Both the position numbers and the translations under genes were made by a program. A stretch of DNA of 64,000 nucleotides, taken from positions 772,501 through 836,500 of the forward strand of contig NZ_CP125378.1 of the NCBI RefSeq assembly GCF_034008635.1. Direction: 5' to 3'. This document shows, in pieces, positions 46,667 through 54,392 of the stretch. Position 1 is the first letter of the stretch. Each line of letters opens with the position of its first letter. The stretch comes from Pseudomonas sp. P8_229 (GTDB lineage Bacteria > Pseudomonadota > Gammaproteobacteria > Pseudomonadales > Pseudomonadaceae). The notes under the pieces were generated by a model, which was not told where the DNA came from, did no database searches, and saw nothing but the letters and a program-made list of their open reading frames with translations.

Positions 46667-46858
46667 CTCCTAACACTTTTAGTGAAGGCTTCACTCTTTC
46701 GCTACCAAACGAAGGGTGGCGGCCATGAACAGGTTGGTAGACCGGGTGTTAGGAGCCGGCGCGCCCGAAGACGCCCTGTACATGACCACCATAGACCCCG
46801 ATCGAAAGTACGATCGGTGATGGTGACGCTGTACATCTAACACTCGGGCTACCAAACC
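46667..46858 (-). promoter_or_regulatory. Switch-like structured leader of the DUF6124 gene
   Basis: In the minus-strand transcript CUCCUAACAC (46755-46746) is a perfect 10-base complement of the ribosome-binding segment GUGUUAGGAG (46676-46667). The same central segment can instead pair with an upstream arm: 46752-46732 matches 46858-46837 over about 20 bases (GGTTTGGTAG.CCGAGTGTTAG). A second copy of TTGGTAG (46708-46702) supports the downstream fold, aided by an AGTGAAG/CTTCACT hairpin (46681-46695). The two folds exclude each other. A further apical hairpin, CCGATC/GATCGG, lies at 46798-46817. I know of no named RNA family for it. Confidence 0.7.
46691..46792 (-). CDS. Possible 33-residue leader peptide upstream of the DUF6124 gene
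   Basis: An open frame starts ATG at 46792 and ends TGA at 46691, reading MVVMYRASSGAPAPNTRSTN followed by LFMAATLRLVAKE. A weak GGGG ribosome binding site lies before it. It runs through the segment that can mask the downstream ribosome binding site, so its translation could control the fold. It could equally be chance. Confidence 0.35.
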   Translation of the reverse strand: MVVMYRASSGAPAPNTRSTNLFMAATLRLVAKE

Positions 46859-47099
46859 CGATCACTGGTTTTCAGTGACCCGAGAACGATAGAACCCACG
46901 GTCTAGACGCACAAGCCGGCGGATTCTGTCTTAGGTGTAGGGGGAGGCGCAAGGTGGTGTAGGGCCGAATCCGTGCTGACCACCACACTTTAAACAGACT
47001 GAATCTCAACCGTTTAAATTGAAGGCGCTGTACCAAGGCACGGGTCCAAGCAAGTCTGATAAAGTCGGCACCGGTTCATTCGTTGACAGGGAGTCAACC

Positions 47100-47645
47100 A
47101 TGGCAAAGCCAGCCGCACGCATCACCGATCCCATCAGTTGCCCAATGCCCGGGCACGGCCCCAAAGCCATCGCCTCCGGTTCCCCCGACGTATTCTTCGA
47201 CGGACTTGCAGCCGCCCGAAAAGGCGACGCCTGCACCTGTGGCAGCGCATTGGCATCAGCGGTTTCAGGGACAGTTTTCATAAACGGCAAAAACGCCGCG
47301 CTTGTCGATACGGTCGGCACTCATGGTGACATCATCATTGGCGGATCAGGTACGGTGATCATTGGTGATTCGCATACCCCTGCTCCCTTCATTCCACCTA
47401 CCCCGATGGTCGTTCACGGCGACTGGATCGGGTTCAAAATTCCGGCTAACGAAAACTATGAAGGACTTTCCTGCGTCGCTCATTTTGAAGACGGCTCTAA
47501 AATGGAAGGCGTGTTTGACGCAAATAACACGGTGAAATTTTCAAATCCCACGGGCAAGGCCTGTACTGCGATTGATTACGGAACTGACGAGATCCAAAGC
47601 GGCCCGTCGATTCTGGAAACTATTCTCGGCAAAATTCAGAGATAA
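47100..47645 (+). CDS. PAAR-domain T6SS spike-tip protein with C-terminal extension (second module)
   Basis: This 181-residue protein begins AKPAARITDPISCPMPGHGPKAIASGSPDVFFDGLAAARKGDACTCG and continues VSGTVFINGKNAALVDTVGTHGDIIIGGSGTVIIGD, a complete PAAR domain close in sequence to the one at 36776. About 85 further residues (VVHGDWIGFKIPANENYEGLSCVAHFEDGSKMEGVFDANN) form a beta-rich extension unlike the first copy's. AGGGAG precedes the start at 47100. It heads a module with a helical effector-like gene and a DUF7079 gene. Confidence 0.88.
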   Translation: MAKPAARITDPISCPMPGHGPKAIASGSPDVFFDGLAAARKGDACTCGSALASAVSGTVFINGKNAALVDTVGTHGDIIIGGSGTVIIGDSHTPAPFIPPTPMVVHGDWIGFKIPANENYEGLSCVAHFEDGSKMEGVFDANNTVKFSNPTGKACTAIDYGTDEIQSGPSILETILGKIQR

Positions 47646-47655
47646 GGAGTATCTC

Positions 47656-48438
47656 ATGACAGAACCAATGCTCATTACTGGTAGCTATGTCTTGAAGAGA
47701 GAGCACGATCTTCATAGCTCACCTTTAGAAATGGCAATCGCTGGAATGGAAGGCGCAGCAGCACGTTTTGCGACTGATGCTATTAAAGACGCTAATACTC
47801 GTCTGAAATATCAAGCCAAGATCAAGGAAATGTCTCGCCTGGTTGAGGCTGAGGTCATGGCAGGAAAGGTTTCAGCCAAAGACGGCGTTGCTTACTGCCA
47901 AGAAATGCGAAACAACATTATGAACGAGCACCGCAAGTTTACGTCTGCTCAGGGCGTCGCCGTTGCGGAATACATCAAGCTCAACGGCCCAACACTACAG
48001 ACCACTTTAGACAAATACGCTCACACGCTATTCAAGAAAAAGTTTGACCTTTTGACCGATGCAGAAAAGTCTAAAGTCCATTATCTGATTCTGAAAAAGT
48101 CCGGCGTAGACAATGCCAAGGTTACTCGTGGCACGAAGATGATGAAAGTCACCGGTAAGGTCGCATGGATTGTAACCGCTGCCTTCGCTGCCTCTGAGAT
48201 CTACAAAGCAGACAACAAGCCAAAAGAAGCCGGACGCCAAGGGATTATCCTGGGTGGAGGCGCCGCCGGTGGTGCGTTAGCCGGATTGAGTATTTCGATG
48301 CTGTGCGGACCCGCCGCCCCGGTCTGTGCAATCGCAGTTGTGGTTGCGGGAGGCGTCGCAGGCGGTATTCTTGGCGACGTAGTGGCGGATAGTCTGGATG
48401 AAGAACTGGAGGAGTTTTTGACATGGAACGTTCAATGA
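47656..48438 (+). CDS. Helical effector-like protein with glycine-zipper membrane segments
   Basis: This 260-residue protein is helical for about 165 residues (including ATDAIKDANTRLKYQAKIKEMSRLVEAEVMAGKVSAKDGVAYCQEM), then has hydrophobic segments rich in Gly and Ala (WIVTAAFAASEIY, GIILGGGAAGGALAGLSISMLCGPAAPVCAIAVVVAGGVAGGILGDVVA) that would insert in a membrane. It has no signal peptide. Position after a PAAR and before a DUF7079 gene suggests a T6SS toxin, perhaps pore-forming. I recognise no specific toxin family; base composition is distinctly AT-richer than the genome norm. Confidence 0.7.
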   Translation: MTEPMLITGSYVLKREHDLHSSPLEMAIAGMEGAAARFATDAIKDANTRLKYQAKIKEMSRLVEAEVMAGKVSAKDGVAYCQEMRNNIMNEHRKFTSAQGVAVAEYIKLNGPTLQTTLDKYAHTLFKKKFDLLTDAEKSKVHYLILKKSGVDNAKVTRGTKMMKVTGKVAWIVTAAFAASEIYKADNKPKEAGRQGIILGGGAAGGALAGLSISMLCGPAAPVCAIAVVVAGGVAGGILGDVVADSLDEELEEFLTWNVQ

Positions 48439-48785
48439 CGGATGAGGAACTCGCTTACGTCTATTGGGCGCTATCTGACGCTTTTGTTGATACAGAAGTT
48501 GATTACGAAGCTATTGCGCGCCAAACCGAAAACTATGACCCTGAGGAGATCAGGCGAATTCTCTATCACGAGATAGCGCCTGTCTGTCATACGAATCTTG
48601 AGACGGTGATTCCAATGATATGGTCAGCATTCAATTTAGAAAATTTGAAAGCGGACATAGAGAGCATGCTAAGCATGCGAAAAAATAGTTACTTTCGCCG
48701 CCAAAAAGACAAACTATTAATACGTTGGCTAGAATTCAGGTACAGCTATATCTGGAAAGAGATTAAAAAACACTACAAGAGTTAA
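48423..48785 (+). CDS. DUF7079 family protein, likely immunity protein
   Basis: This 120-residue soluble protein overlaps the effector-like gene by 16 bases and is translated with it (GGAG before the ATG at 48423; a second ATG at 48435 forms ATGA with the stop). The core WALSDAFVDTEVDYEAIARQTENYDPEEIRRILYHEIAPVC is the DUF7079 signature. It is the last gene of the PAAR module, and a homologue stands alone at 45877. A cytoplasmic immunity protein would be unusual for a pore former, so the toxin's true target is uncertain. Confidence 0.8.
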   Translation: MERSMTDEELAYVYWALSDAFVDTEVDYEAIARQTENYDPEEIRRILYHEIAPVCHTNLETVIPMIWSAFNLENLKADIESMLSMRKNSYFRRQKDKLLIRWLEFRYSYIWKEIKKHYKS

Positions 48786-48910
48786 CCACCTTGAACAAAA
48801 GACCATATCGAAATAGCAGGCTTAGGATTACTGATGAAGCTGTGTTTGAAACGAAAAATTGGCGTATGTATTTACTACCAAGCATCCCAACGACTAACAA
48901 AGGACTAACA

Positions 48911-48969
48911 AAGGGGACGGATTTATTTACCGCCGAAACCTCAGCCTCTAAATAAATCCGTCACTTTTT
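48911..48969. terminator. Palindrome ending the PAAR module (terminator-like)
   Basis: GACGGATTTATTTA (48916-48929) is inverted as TAAATAAATCCGTC (48949-48962), with A and T runs outside. It lies between the DUF7079 gene and the converging DUF6232 gene and could terminate both. The core AAGGGGACGGATTTATTT resembles ends seen near REP-associated transposases. Confidence 0.65.
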
Positions 48970-49346
48970 CATCCCCGATGAATGATTGAGTCATTTATCG
49001 CGCCGACGACTCTGGAAATCCAGGACAGATCCACATCTTGCAGCGCCTGTTGCTCTCCAGAGGACGTAGTAAGCACAATTGTGTAGATCGTCTTCTGCAT
49101 AAAGAACCAAGCAAGACCTGCAAAAAACAAGACGACGGAAACCGTATTGATACCTTTGTTATATCCGATAATCACCCCAACGATCATCAGCAGTACGGGC
49201 CAAGTACGGTTAGGATTTATTTGAGAGGTTTTCACAGCCGTGACTCCACTCATCGCAAACGTCTTTTGCCCCGGAAGGATGAACCGGCTGTTGGTAACCT
49301 TTACTTCACGTTCGTCAAAAAAGACCTTTTCTTGCTGAGCGTCCAT
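48969..49346 (-). CDS. DUF6232 family membrane protein
   Basis: This 125-residue protein has a soluble N-terminal part (MDAQQEKVFFDEREVKVTNSRFILPGQKTFAMSGVTAVKTSQINPNRTW), then two membrane segments (PVLLMIVGVIIGYN and VSVVLFFAGLAWFFM), then a short tail of about 40 residues. AGGA precedes the ATG at 49346. The function is unknown. It adjoins the PAAR module and has similarly AT-rich sequence. Confidence 0.75.
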   Translation of the reverse strand: MDAQQEKVFFDEREVKVTNSRFILPGQKTFAMSGVTAVKTSQINPNRTWPVLLMIVGVIIGYNKGINTVSVVLFFAGLAWFFMQKTIYTIVLTTSSGEQQALQDVDLSWISRVVGAINDSIIHRG

Positions 49347-49548
49347 TGCTTTTCCTTTCACAAGCTTGTGGTTTTGTTGCTCTAGAAAATAGATGTTCGG
49401 CCATCAAATCGCCACCCCTAGCTAGTCGATTGATCGAAAAAAGCACTCTTAAATGCGACGAGTACCATGGAAGAGCATCTGCAAGCCCACCACCCTCAAT
49501 CCTGATAAACTCCCCCACCTCCCAGCCCCACCCAATCCAGAACCGCCA

Positions 49549-50544
49549 ATGTCCCCTATCTCCGCCACACCCGCCCCACTCTCCCGCCGCTTCTCCGTCG
49601 CCCCGATGATGGACTGGACCGACCGCCACTGCCGTTTCTTCCTACGCCTCCTGTCGAAGAACGCCCTGCTCTACACCGAAATGGTCACCACTGGCGCGCT
49701 GCTCAATGGCGATCACGAACGTTTCCTCCGCCACAACGAAGCCGAGCATCCGCTGGCGCTGCAGTTGGGCGGCAGTGTGCCGCTCGATCTGGCCGCGTGC
49801 GCGCGCATGGCCCAGGAGCACGGCTACGACGAGGTGAACCTCAACGTCGGCTGCCCAAGCGATCGTGTGCAAAACAACATGATCGGCGCCTGCCTGATGG
49901 GGCATCCGCAGTTGGTGGCGGATTGTGTGAAGGCGATGCGTGATGCGGTGTCGATTCCGGTGACGGTGAAGCATCGGATCGGGATCAATGGGCGGGACAG
50001 TTACGCCGAGTTGTGTGATTTCGTCGGTACGGTGCGGGATGCCGGGTGTACCAGTTTTACCGTGCATGCGCGGATTGCGATTCTGGAGGGGTTGTCGCCG
50101 AAGGAGAATCGCGACATTCCGCCGTTGCGGTATGACGTGGCGGCGCAGTTGAAGGCGGACTTTCCGGAGCTGGAGATTGTGCTGAACGGCGGGATCAAGA
50201 CGATGGAGGCCTGCCATGAGCATTTGCAGACCTTTGACGGTGTGATGCTCGGGCGTGAGGCTTATCACAATCCGTATTTGCTGGCGGAGGTGGATCAGCA
50301 GTTGTTCGGCAGCACCGCGCCGGTGATCAGCCGTGCAGAGGCGCTGGCGCAGTTGCGGCCTTATATCGCCGAGCATTTGCAGGCGGGCGGCGCGATGCAT
50401 CACATCACGCGGCATGTGCTGGGCTTGGGCACCGGGTTCCCGGGGGCGCGTAAATTCCGCCAGTTGTTGTCGGTGGATATTCACAAGGCCAAGGATCCGC
50501 TGGCGTTGCTGGATCAGGCGGCTGAGTTGCTTGAAGGCCGTTGA
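49549..50544 (+). CDS. dusA: tRNA-dihydrouridine(20/20a) synthase
   Basis: DusA reduces uridines 20 and 20a of the tRNA D-loop. The 331-residue protein has RRFSVAPMMDWTDRHCRFFLRLLSKNALLYTEMV at its start and the catalytic Cys in EVNLNVGCPSDRVQNNMIGACLM, followed by VTVKHRIGI and VLNGGIKT of the FMN barrel. The start at 49549 suits the family; a longer frame reaches into the upstream AT-rich region. A terminator follows. Confidence 0.96.
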   Translation: MSPISATPAPLSRRFSVAPMMDWTDRHCRFFLRLLSKNALLYTEMVTTGALLNGDHERFLRHNEAEHPLALQLGGSVPLDLAACARMAQEHGYDEVNLNVGCPSDRVQNNMIGACLMGHPQLVADCVKAMRDAVSIPVTVKHRIGINGRDSYAELCDFVGTVRDAGCTSFTVHARIAILEGLSPKENRDIPPLRYDVAAQLKADFPELEIVLNGGIKTMEACHEHLQTFDGVMLGREAYHNPYLLAEVDQQLFGSTAPVISRAEALAQLRPYIAEHLQAGGAMHHITRHVLGLGTGFPGARKFRQLLSVDIHKAKDPLALLDQAAELLEGR

Positions 50545-50560
50545 TTGATGGTTTGAATGT

Positions 50561-50593
50561 GCGGGCAACGCATGAGCATTGCCCGGCTTTTTG
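50561..50593 (+). terminator. Terminator after dusA
   Basis: CGGGCAA and TTGCCCG pair across about ten bases, followed by GCTTTTTG. Confidence 0.75.
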
Positions 50594-50619
50594 TTGTGCT
50601 GACAGGATGTCTTTGGTTT

Positions 50620-50991
50620 ATGCCCGCGTTTAATTTCACTGGTTTCAAACGCTACACCCTCCTTTCCTTGCTCAGCGTCACTTCCAATGTTTACGCACAC
50701 TGCGACGGCTTCTGCATGGGGCGTACCGACACGCCTTGGGAGGTCACGCAGTTCTCCGGTTTTACGTTTGTCTCTTTATTGCTCACGCCGTTTTCTGCCA
50801 GCCAGGAAACCACTGAGAGCCACAAACGCGTTTACTCTGCCGAAGAGTTGGAGGATGCCCGCCTCTACCTCGCCAGCGACGGCATGCTGCAAGCCGCGTA
50901 TTTCACCTCAGCCTTGCAGCGCTACCGTCAGGAGTCGCCCGACTCGGCATTGAGCGACCTCGCCGTTGCGACATTGATCAGCAGTCAGTGA
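50620..50991 (+). CDS. DUF2388 family secreted protein
   Basis: This 123-residue protein has a signal-like N terminus (MPAFNFTGFKRYTLLSLLSVTSNVYAHC) and a C-terminal half matching DUF2388 (AEELEDARLYLASDGMLQAAYFTSALQRYRQESPDSALSDLAVATLI). The ATG at 50620 was chosen because earlier in-frame starts lie inside the dusA terminator. Its function is unknown. It abuts the uppP stop directly. Confidence 0.75.
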   Translation: MPAFNFTGFKRYTLLSLLSVTSNVYAHCDGFCMGRTDTPWEVTQFSGFTFVSLLLTPFSASQETTESHKRVYSAEELEDARLYLASDGMLQAAYFTSALQRYRQESPDSALSDLAVATLISSQ

Positions 50992-51822
50992 TCACGCCGC
51001 CGCTTCGGTCCAGCTCACCCAGCCAAACACCCACGTCGCCAGGATCAACAAGCCAAACGCGATCCGATACCAGGCGAACGCGGCGTAGCTGTGGTTGGCG
51101 ATGAATTTGAGCAGGCCGCGCACGGCGATCATGGCAAAGATGAAGGCGATGACGAAACCCAGGGCAAACACTGGCAGGTCGCTGGCCTGGAACAGGTCGC
51201 GGTACTTGTAGCCTGAGTACACTGCGGCGCCGACCATGGTCGGCATGGCGAGGAAGAACGAGAACTCTGTGGCGGCTTTCCGGGACAAGCCGAACAATAA
51301 ACCGCCGATGATGGTCGAGCCGGAGCGCGAAGTGCCGGGAATCATCGCCAGGCATTGTACGAAGCCAATCTTCAACGCATCGGACCAGCGCATGTCGTCG
51401 ACATGCTCGACGCTCACCACGTGGCTACGCTGTTCGACCCACAACATCACAATGCCGCCCATGACTAACGCGACTGCCACGGTGATCGGGTTAAACAGGT
51501 ATTGATGGATTTTGTCGGCAAACAACACGCCGAGCGCCACCGCCGGAAGAAAGGCGATCAACAGGTTGAGGGTGAAACGTTGCGCATTGCGCTGAGTGGG
51601 CAGGCCTTTGACGATTTCAAAAATCTTCGGTCGAAACTCCCAGACCACGGCCAGAATCGCACCCAGCTGGATAATGATGTTGAACGCCATGGCGCGTTCA
51701 CCGCCGAAGTCCAGCAGGTCGGCGACGATGATCTGGTGGCCGGTACTGGAGATCGGCAAGAACTCGGTCAGGCCTTCTACCGCGCCTAAAATCAACACCT
51801 GGATAAAGGTCCAGAAATCCAT
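50992..51822 (-). CDS. uppP: Undecaprenyl-diphosphatase
   Basis: UppP (BacA) recycles undecaprenyl pyrophosphate, the lipid carrier for peptidoglycan and polysaccharide precursors, at the inner membrane. The 276-residue multi-pass protein has [18 protein letters not shown] near its N terminus and [17 protein letters not shown], the two catalytic motifs of the BacA family. It converges on the DUF2388 gene and diverges from the regulator gene. Confidence 0.96.
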   Translation of the reverse strand: MDFWTFIQVLILGAVEGLTEFLPISSTGHQIIVADLLDFGGERAMAFNIIIQLGAILAVVWEFRPKIFEIVKGLPTQRNAQRFTLNLLIAFLPAVALGVLFADKIHQYLFNPITVAVALVMGGIVMLWVEQRSHVVSVEHVDDMRWSDALKIGFVQCLAMIPGTSRSGSTIIGGLLFGLSRKAATEFSFFLAMPTMVGAAVYSGYKYRDLFQASDLPVFALGFVIAFIFAMIAVRGLLKFIANHSYAAFAWYRIAFGLLILATWVFGWVSWTEAAA

Positions 51823-52045
51823 TAATCCTCCGTCAGAGCGCTCTTGATGAGCGACCGGTCAACTGCATTCAGGAATTGAGTATCTGAAGTTAAACAATCG
51901 GTATAACGACACCCATTGCCTGATCAGGCGACGGAGAATATGTCTTATCAAAAGACACACTCAAGCCATGTTAATAAACGTCCGCCTACGAACCACTGTG
52001 AAAATATTTAAGCATTTAGTAGCAAAAAGTTCGACCAACCAATAA

Positions 52046-52065
52046 AGTGTGATCAAGCTCACACT
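52046..52065. promoter_or_regulatory. CRP/Vfr-like binding site
   Basis: AGTGTGA and TCACACT arms are separated by TCAAGC, matching TGTGA-N6-TCACA. It lies about 235 bases before the first regulator gene. Confidence 0.65.
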
Positions 52066-52126
52066 ATTCCATGAGCGCATGCAGTGGCAATTGGACATGA
52101 ACAAAGCTTTGGTCGCAGATTCAAAA

Positions 52127-52153
52127 TAGTGGCACAATTTCACATTGCCACTA
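52127..52153. promoter_or_regulatory. Inverted repeat upstream of the regulators
   Basis: TAGTGGCA and TGCCACTA flank an 11-base spacer. The TGGCACAAT 9-mer here recurs inverted as ATTGTGCCA at 54207-54215, in front of the sugar transferase gene. Confidence 0.45.
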
Positions 52154-52300
52154 TGTGACGACTAGTTCACAGCCCCGAGAAAATCAACTAAAAGCTTGAA
52201 ATGCTTAATTATTGTTAGAAAACTCGGGAGCCACGTCTAAAAATCGCGTGAATGTTACCAATTGTCAGTCACAGATGAGAACCGGTGCTTTAACATCCCG

Positions 52301-53068
52301 ATGTCAGCACCTAATTCGAGTCAATGCATGATGCTCTCAGGGAACTTGGCGACTAGAAGTCCGCGCCCGACAAACGATGATCCCGGTGTACTCACTCTGG
52401 GCCGTACCCGTGGCGTGGCCGAACATTTTAGAGCGCTGGTCGCACAGCACGTACGCACTGATATGGCACTTGAGGCCGGTTCATACACTAGTTCATATAA
52501 GCACAATGAACTTTCTGGTTCGTATCGCGCCATCTTCATCATTATCGACAGTCCGCAAGCGCTGGAAGACAATCTTGCGCTGATCGAGAACCTGCGCACC
52601 GACAACTTGAAGCCGATCATCTGCGCGGTCATCACCGGTCGTGGCGCCTTCAACAAGATCAAGTACTTTCTTGCCGGCGCCGACTTCTGTATCAAACTCA
52701 ATACTCTTTCCGACGAAGGCGCGGAGTTGCTCGGTGAGTTCTTCAACAGCGAAGAGTGGCAGCGGGATATAAATCTGACGCTCGACCCGACGCGTATCTG
52801 CCTGCTGGGAACCCGCCAGAAACTCGACATCTCGTTTGCCGAGATGAAGATCCTGGAAGCTTTTGCGCAGACCAGCAATCACATTCTCAGCCATGATGAA
52901 ATCGCCAGCATCATGGGGCTCAATACCAATTTCTACGACCCGAGAGCACTGGAAAAATCGATCAGCCGCTTGCGTGGAAAAATCAAGGACATGTATGGTA
53001 CGAACGCGATTCAGAGCATCCGCGGCTACGGCTATCGCCTGATGCGGGGTCTGATATCGACTGCCTGA
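52301..53068 (+). CDS. Winged-helix transcriptional regulator with receiver-like N terminus
   Basis: This 255-residue protein has a receiver-like N-terminal part (about residues 60-150): RAIFIIIDSPQALEDNLALIENLRTDNLKPIICAVITGRGAFNKIKYFLAGADFCIKL, which has an Asp, Thr and Lys in receiver-like positions. The C-terminal part (about 165-250) is an OmpR/PhoB-type winged helix (SFAEMKILEAFAQTSNHILSHDEIASIMG, ALEKSISRLRGKIKDMYG, IRGYGYRLM). There is no sensor kinase beside it. The start is uncertain: ATG at 52301 is used, with in-frame Mets at 52328 and 52331. Confidence 0.82.
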   Translation: MSAPNSSQCMMLSGNLATRSPRPTNDDPGVLTLGRTRGVAEHFRALVAQHVRTDMALEAGSYTSSYKHNELSGSYRAIFIIIDSPQALEDNLALIENLRTDNLKPIICAVITGRGAFNKIKYFLAGADFCIKLNTLSDEGAELLGEFFNSEEWQRDINLTLDPTRICLLGTRQKLDISFAEMKILEAFAQTSNHILSHDEIASIMGLNTNFYDPRALEKSISRLRGKIKDMYGTNAIQSIRGYGYRLMRGLISTA

Positions 53069-53347
53069 CTCACGGGCAGCCATCCTCTTTGCATACTTAC
53101 GAAGGATCGTCATATGCAACCATACAGCTCTAGCTCCACTTCAAATCTACTAATAATCAAGCAATTGAATGAGCGCGGCCACACCGAACCATAACAATAA
53201 ACTTAACAACATAGCAGCAGAACGAGTGGAACTTATCGAGGGCCATTTTGGGCCCAGACCCTGCCTGTCGATTACTTCCAAGGAAGTCATTGCTCGCCTG
53301 CCGATTTATCTTTTCGCCCATTTTGGTGCACATTTTAGGAGAGAGAC

Positions 53348-54001
53348 ATGGAAACTAGTACAACCCTCCCGAGAAAATATTTTGTCGTCGTGACTCACAG
53401 TACAACGTCGCAGCGTGAACTTGAGAGCATTCTGTCCAGCGAGCGCTTCAATTCGTTTGGTACGTCTCAGGCACAAATGTTTATTGAAGGTGCTACTTCG
53501 CCCTCTTCCGCCCCCATGCTGATGGAGTTCTCTTACCCAAGTGGCACCCGGAAAAACGTCGCCCGCACGATTGAACACGACACCCAGCGCATACTGGCCA
53601 CCCTCGAATCGGAATGGCTGGCCGCACAATCGGCCAATCGGTTTCACAGCGTCCCGACGATGAGCGGGGAAACCGACAATCGAGTGGCAGCCATTGAAGA
53701 CAGTGCTCCCTGCAGCGAAACCTGGCACCTGGATCAAGGCGCACTGGTCAAGGAAGGCGTCGAGATCAGCCTTACCGGGCTGGAAACCGCGCTGGTCAGA
53801 AAGATGCTCCATCACGAAGAACGCGTGGTCAGTCGAGATGACCTGATCCTCAGCATCGGCCGCGAGCCGGAGCAGTATCGTGGCCTTGAGATGTGCCTGA
53901 GTCGCCTGCAGGACAAGTTCAAAAGCGCCAGTAATGGTGAGCGATTGTTTCGTGCCGTAAGAAACCGCGGTTATTGCCTCATCCAGGAAATCGTTGCGTA
54001 A
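53348..54001 (+). CDS. Winged-helix transcriptional regulator, atypical N terminus
   Basis: This 217-residue protein has an OmpR-type winged helix at its C terminus (about residues 138-215: ISLTGLETALVRKMLHHEERVVSRDDLILSIGREPEQYRGLEMCLSRLQDKFKS, RAVRNRGYCLIQE). The N-terminal 120 residues (KYFVVVTHSTTSQRELESILSSERFNSFGTSQ) do not look like a normal receiver. GGAGAG lies ahead of the ATG. It follows the first regulator by 279 bases and precedes a sugar-transferase gene, which suggests the pair control exopolysaccharide. Confidence 0.82.
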   Translation: METSTTLPRKYFVVVTHSTTSQRELESILSSERFNSFGTSQAQMFIEGATSPSSAPMLMEFSYPSGTRKNVARTIEHDTQRILATLESEWLAAQSANRFHSVPTMSGETDNRVAAIEDSAPCSETWHLDQGALVKEGVEISLTGLETALVRKMLHHEERVVSRDDLILSIGREPEQYRGLEMCLSRLQDKFKSASNGERLFRAVRNRGYCLIQEIVA

Positions 54002-54392
54002 ACACCGCCGATATCCGCGGACAAAACAAACAGAAAACAGTGCGATTACAAGAACAACAAGAGCACTCTGTTTGATTTCACCTCCCCTGGTAAATGTAAG
54101 CTCCCTGCCTCCACCCCTCCTACAGTAACAAACACAACATCATTTATTCACCTCTTCCTCCACGACCTTTTCTAACAGCCTTGTATTTGACTATTAAAAA
54201 GTTGGCATTGTGCCATCTTGTTAGAACTCGTCAGACACCCTCTCCGGCAATAATTTAGTCTATTGATTGACGACAGTTCGGCCTATCGACGTTGTTACCT
54301 CAGGACACTCGTCCAATAACAACAACAAGCCTACTTAGCAACTCGGACTTCAACTGTCGAAACCTGAATGGACGTATTTCTGGGGATATTTC
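54002..54392. other. Upstream region of the sugar transferase gene
   Basis: This 391-base non-coding region contains TGGCATTGTGCCA (54203-54215), an inverted repeat sharing a 9-mer with 52130-52138. No reading frame of note occurs. Confidence 0.5.

Larger units (their letters stand above)
51823..52300. other. AT-rich regulatory region upstream of the exopolysaccharide regulators
   Basis: This 478-base non-coding region is much more AT-rich than its surroundings. It carries a CRP/Vfr-like site (52046-52065) and an inverted repeat (52127-52153). No coding frame is convincing. Confidence 0.6.

Noticed and set aside
46723..46818. 31-codon plus-strand frame in the DUF6124 leader
   Set aside because: It lies opposite the structured leader and overlaps the hairpins; conservation would more simply reflect RNA structure. 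Not included as a gene.
50557..50619. Longer start of the DUF2388 gene
   Set aside because: The extra codons fall in the dusA terminator hairpin and weaken the signal-peptide pattern.
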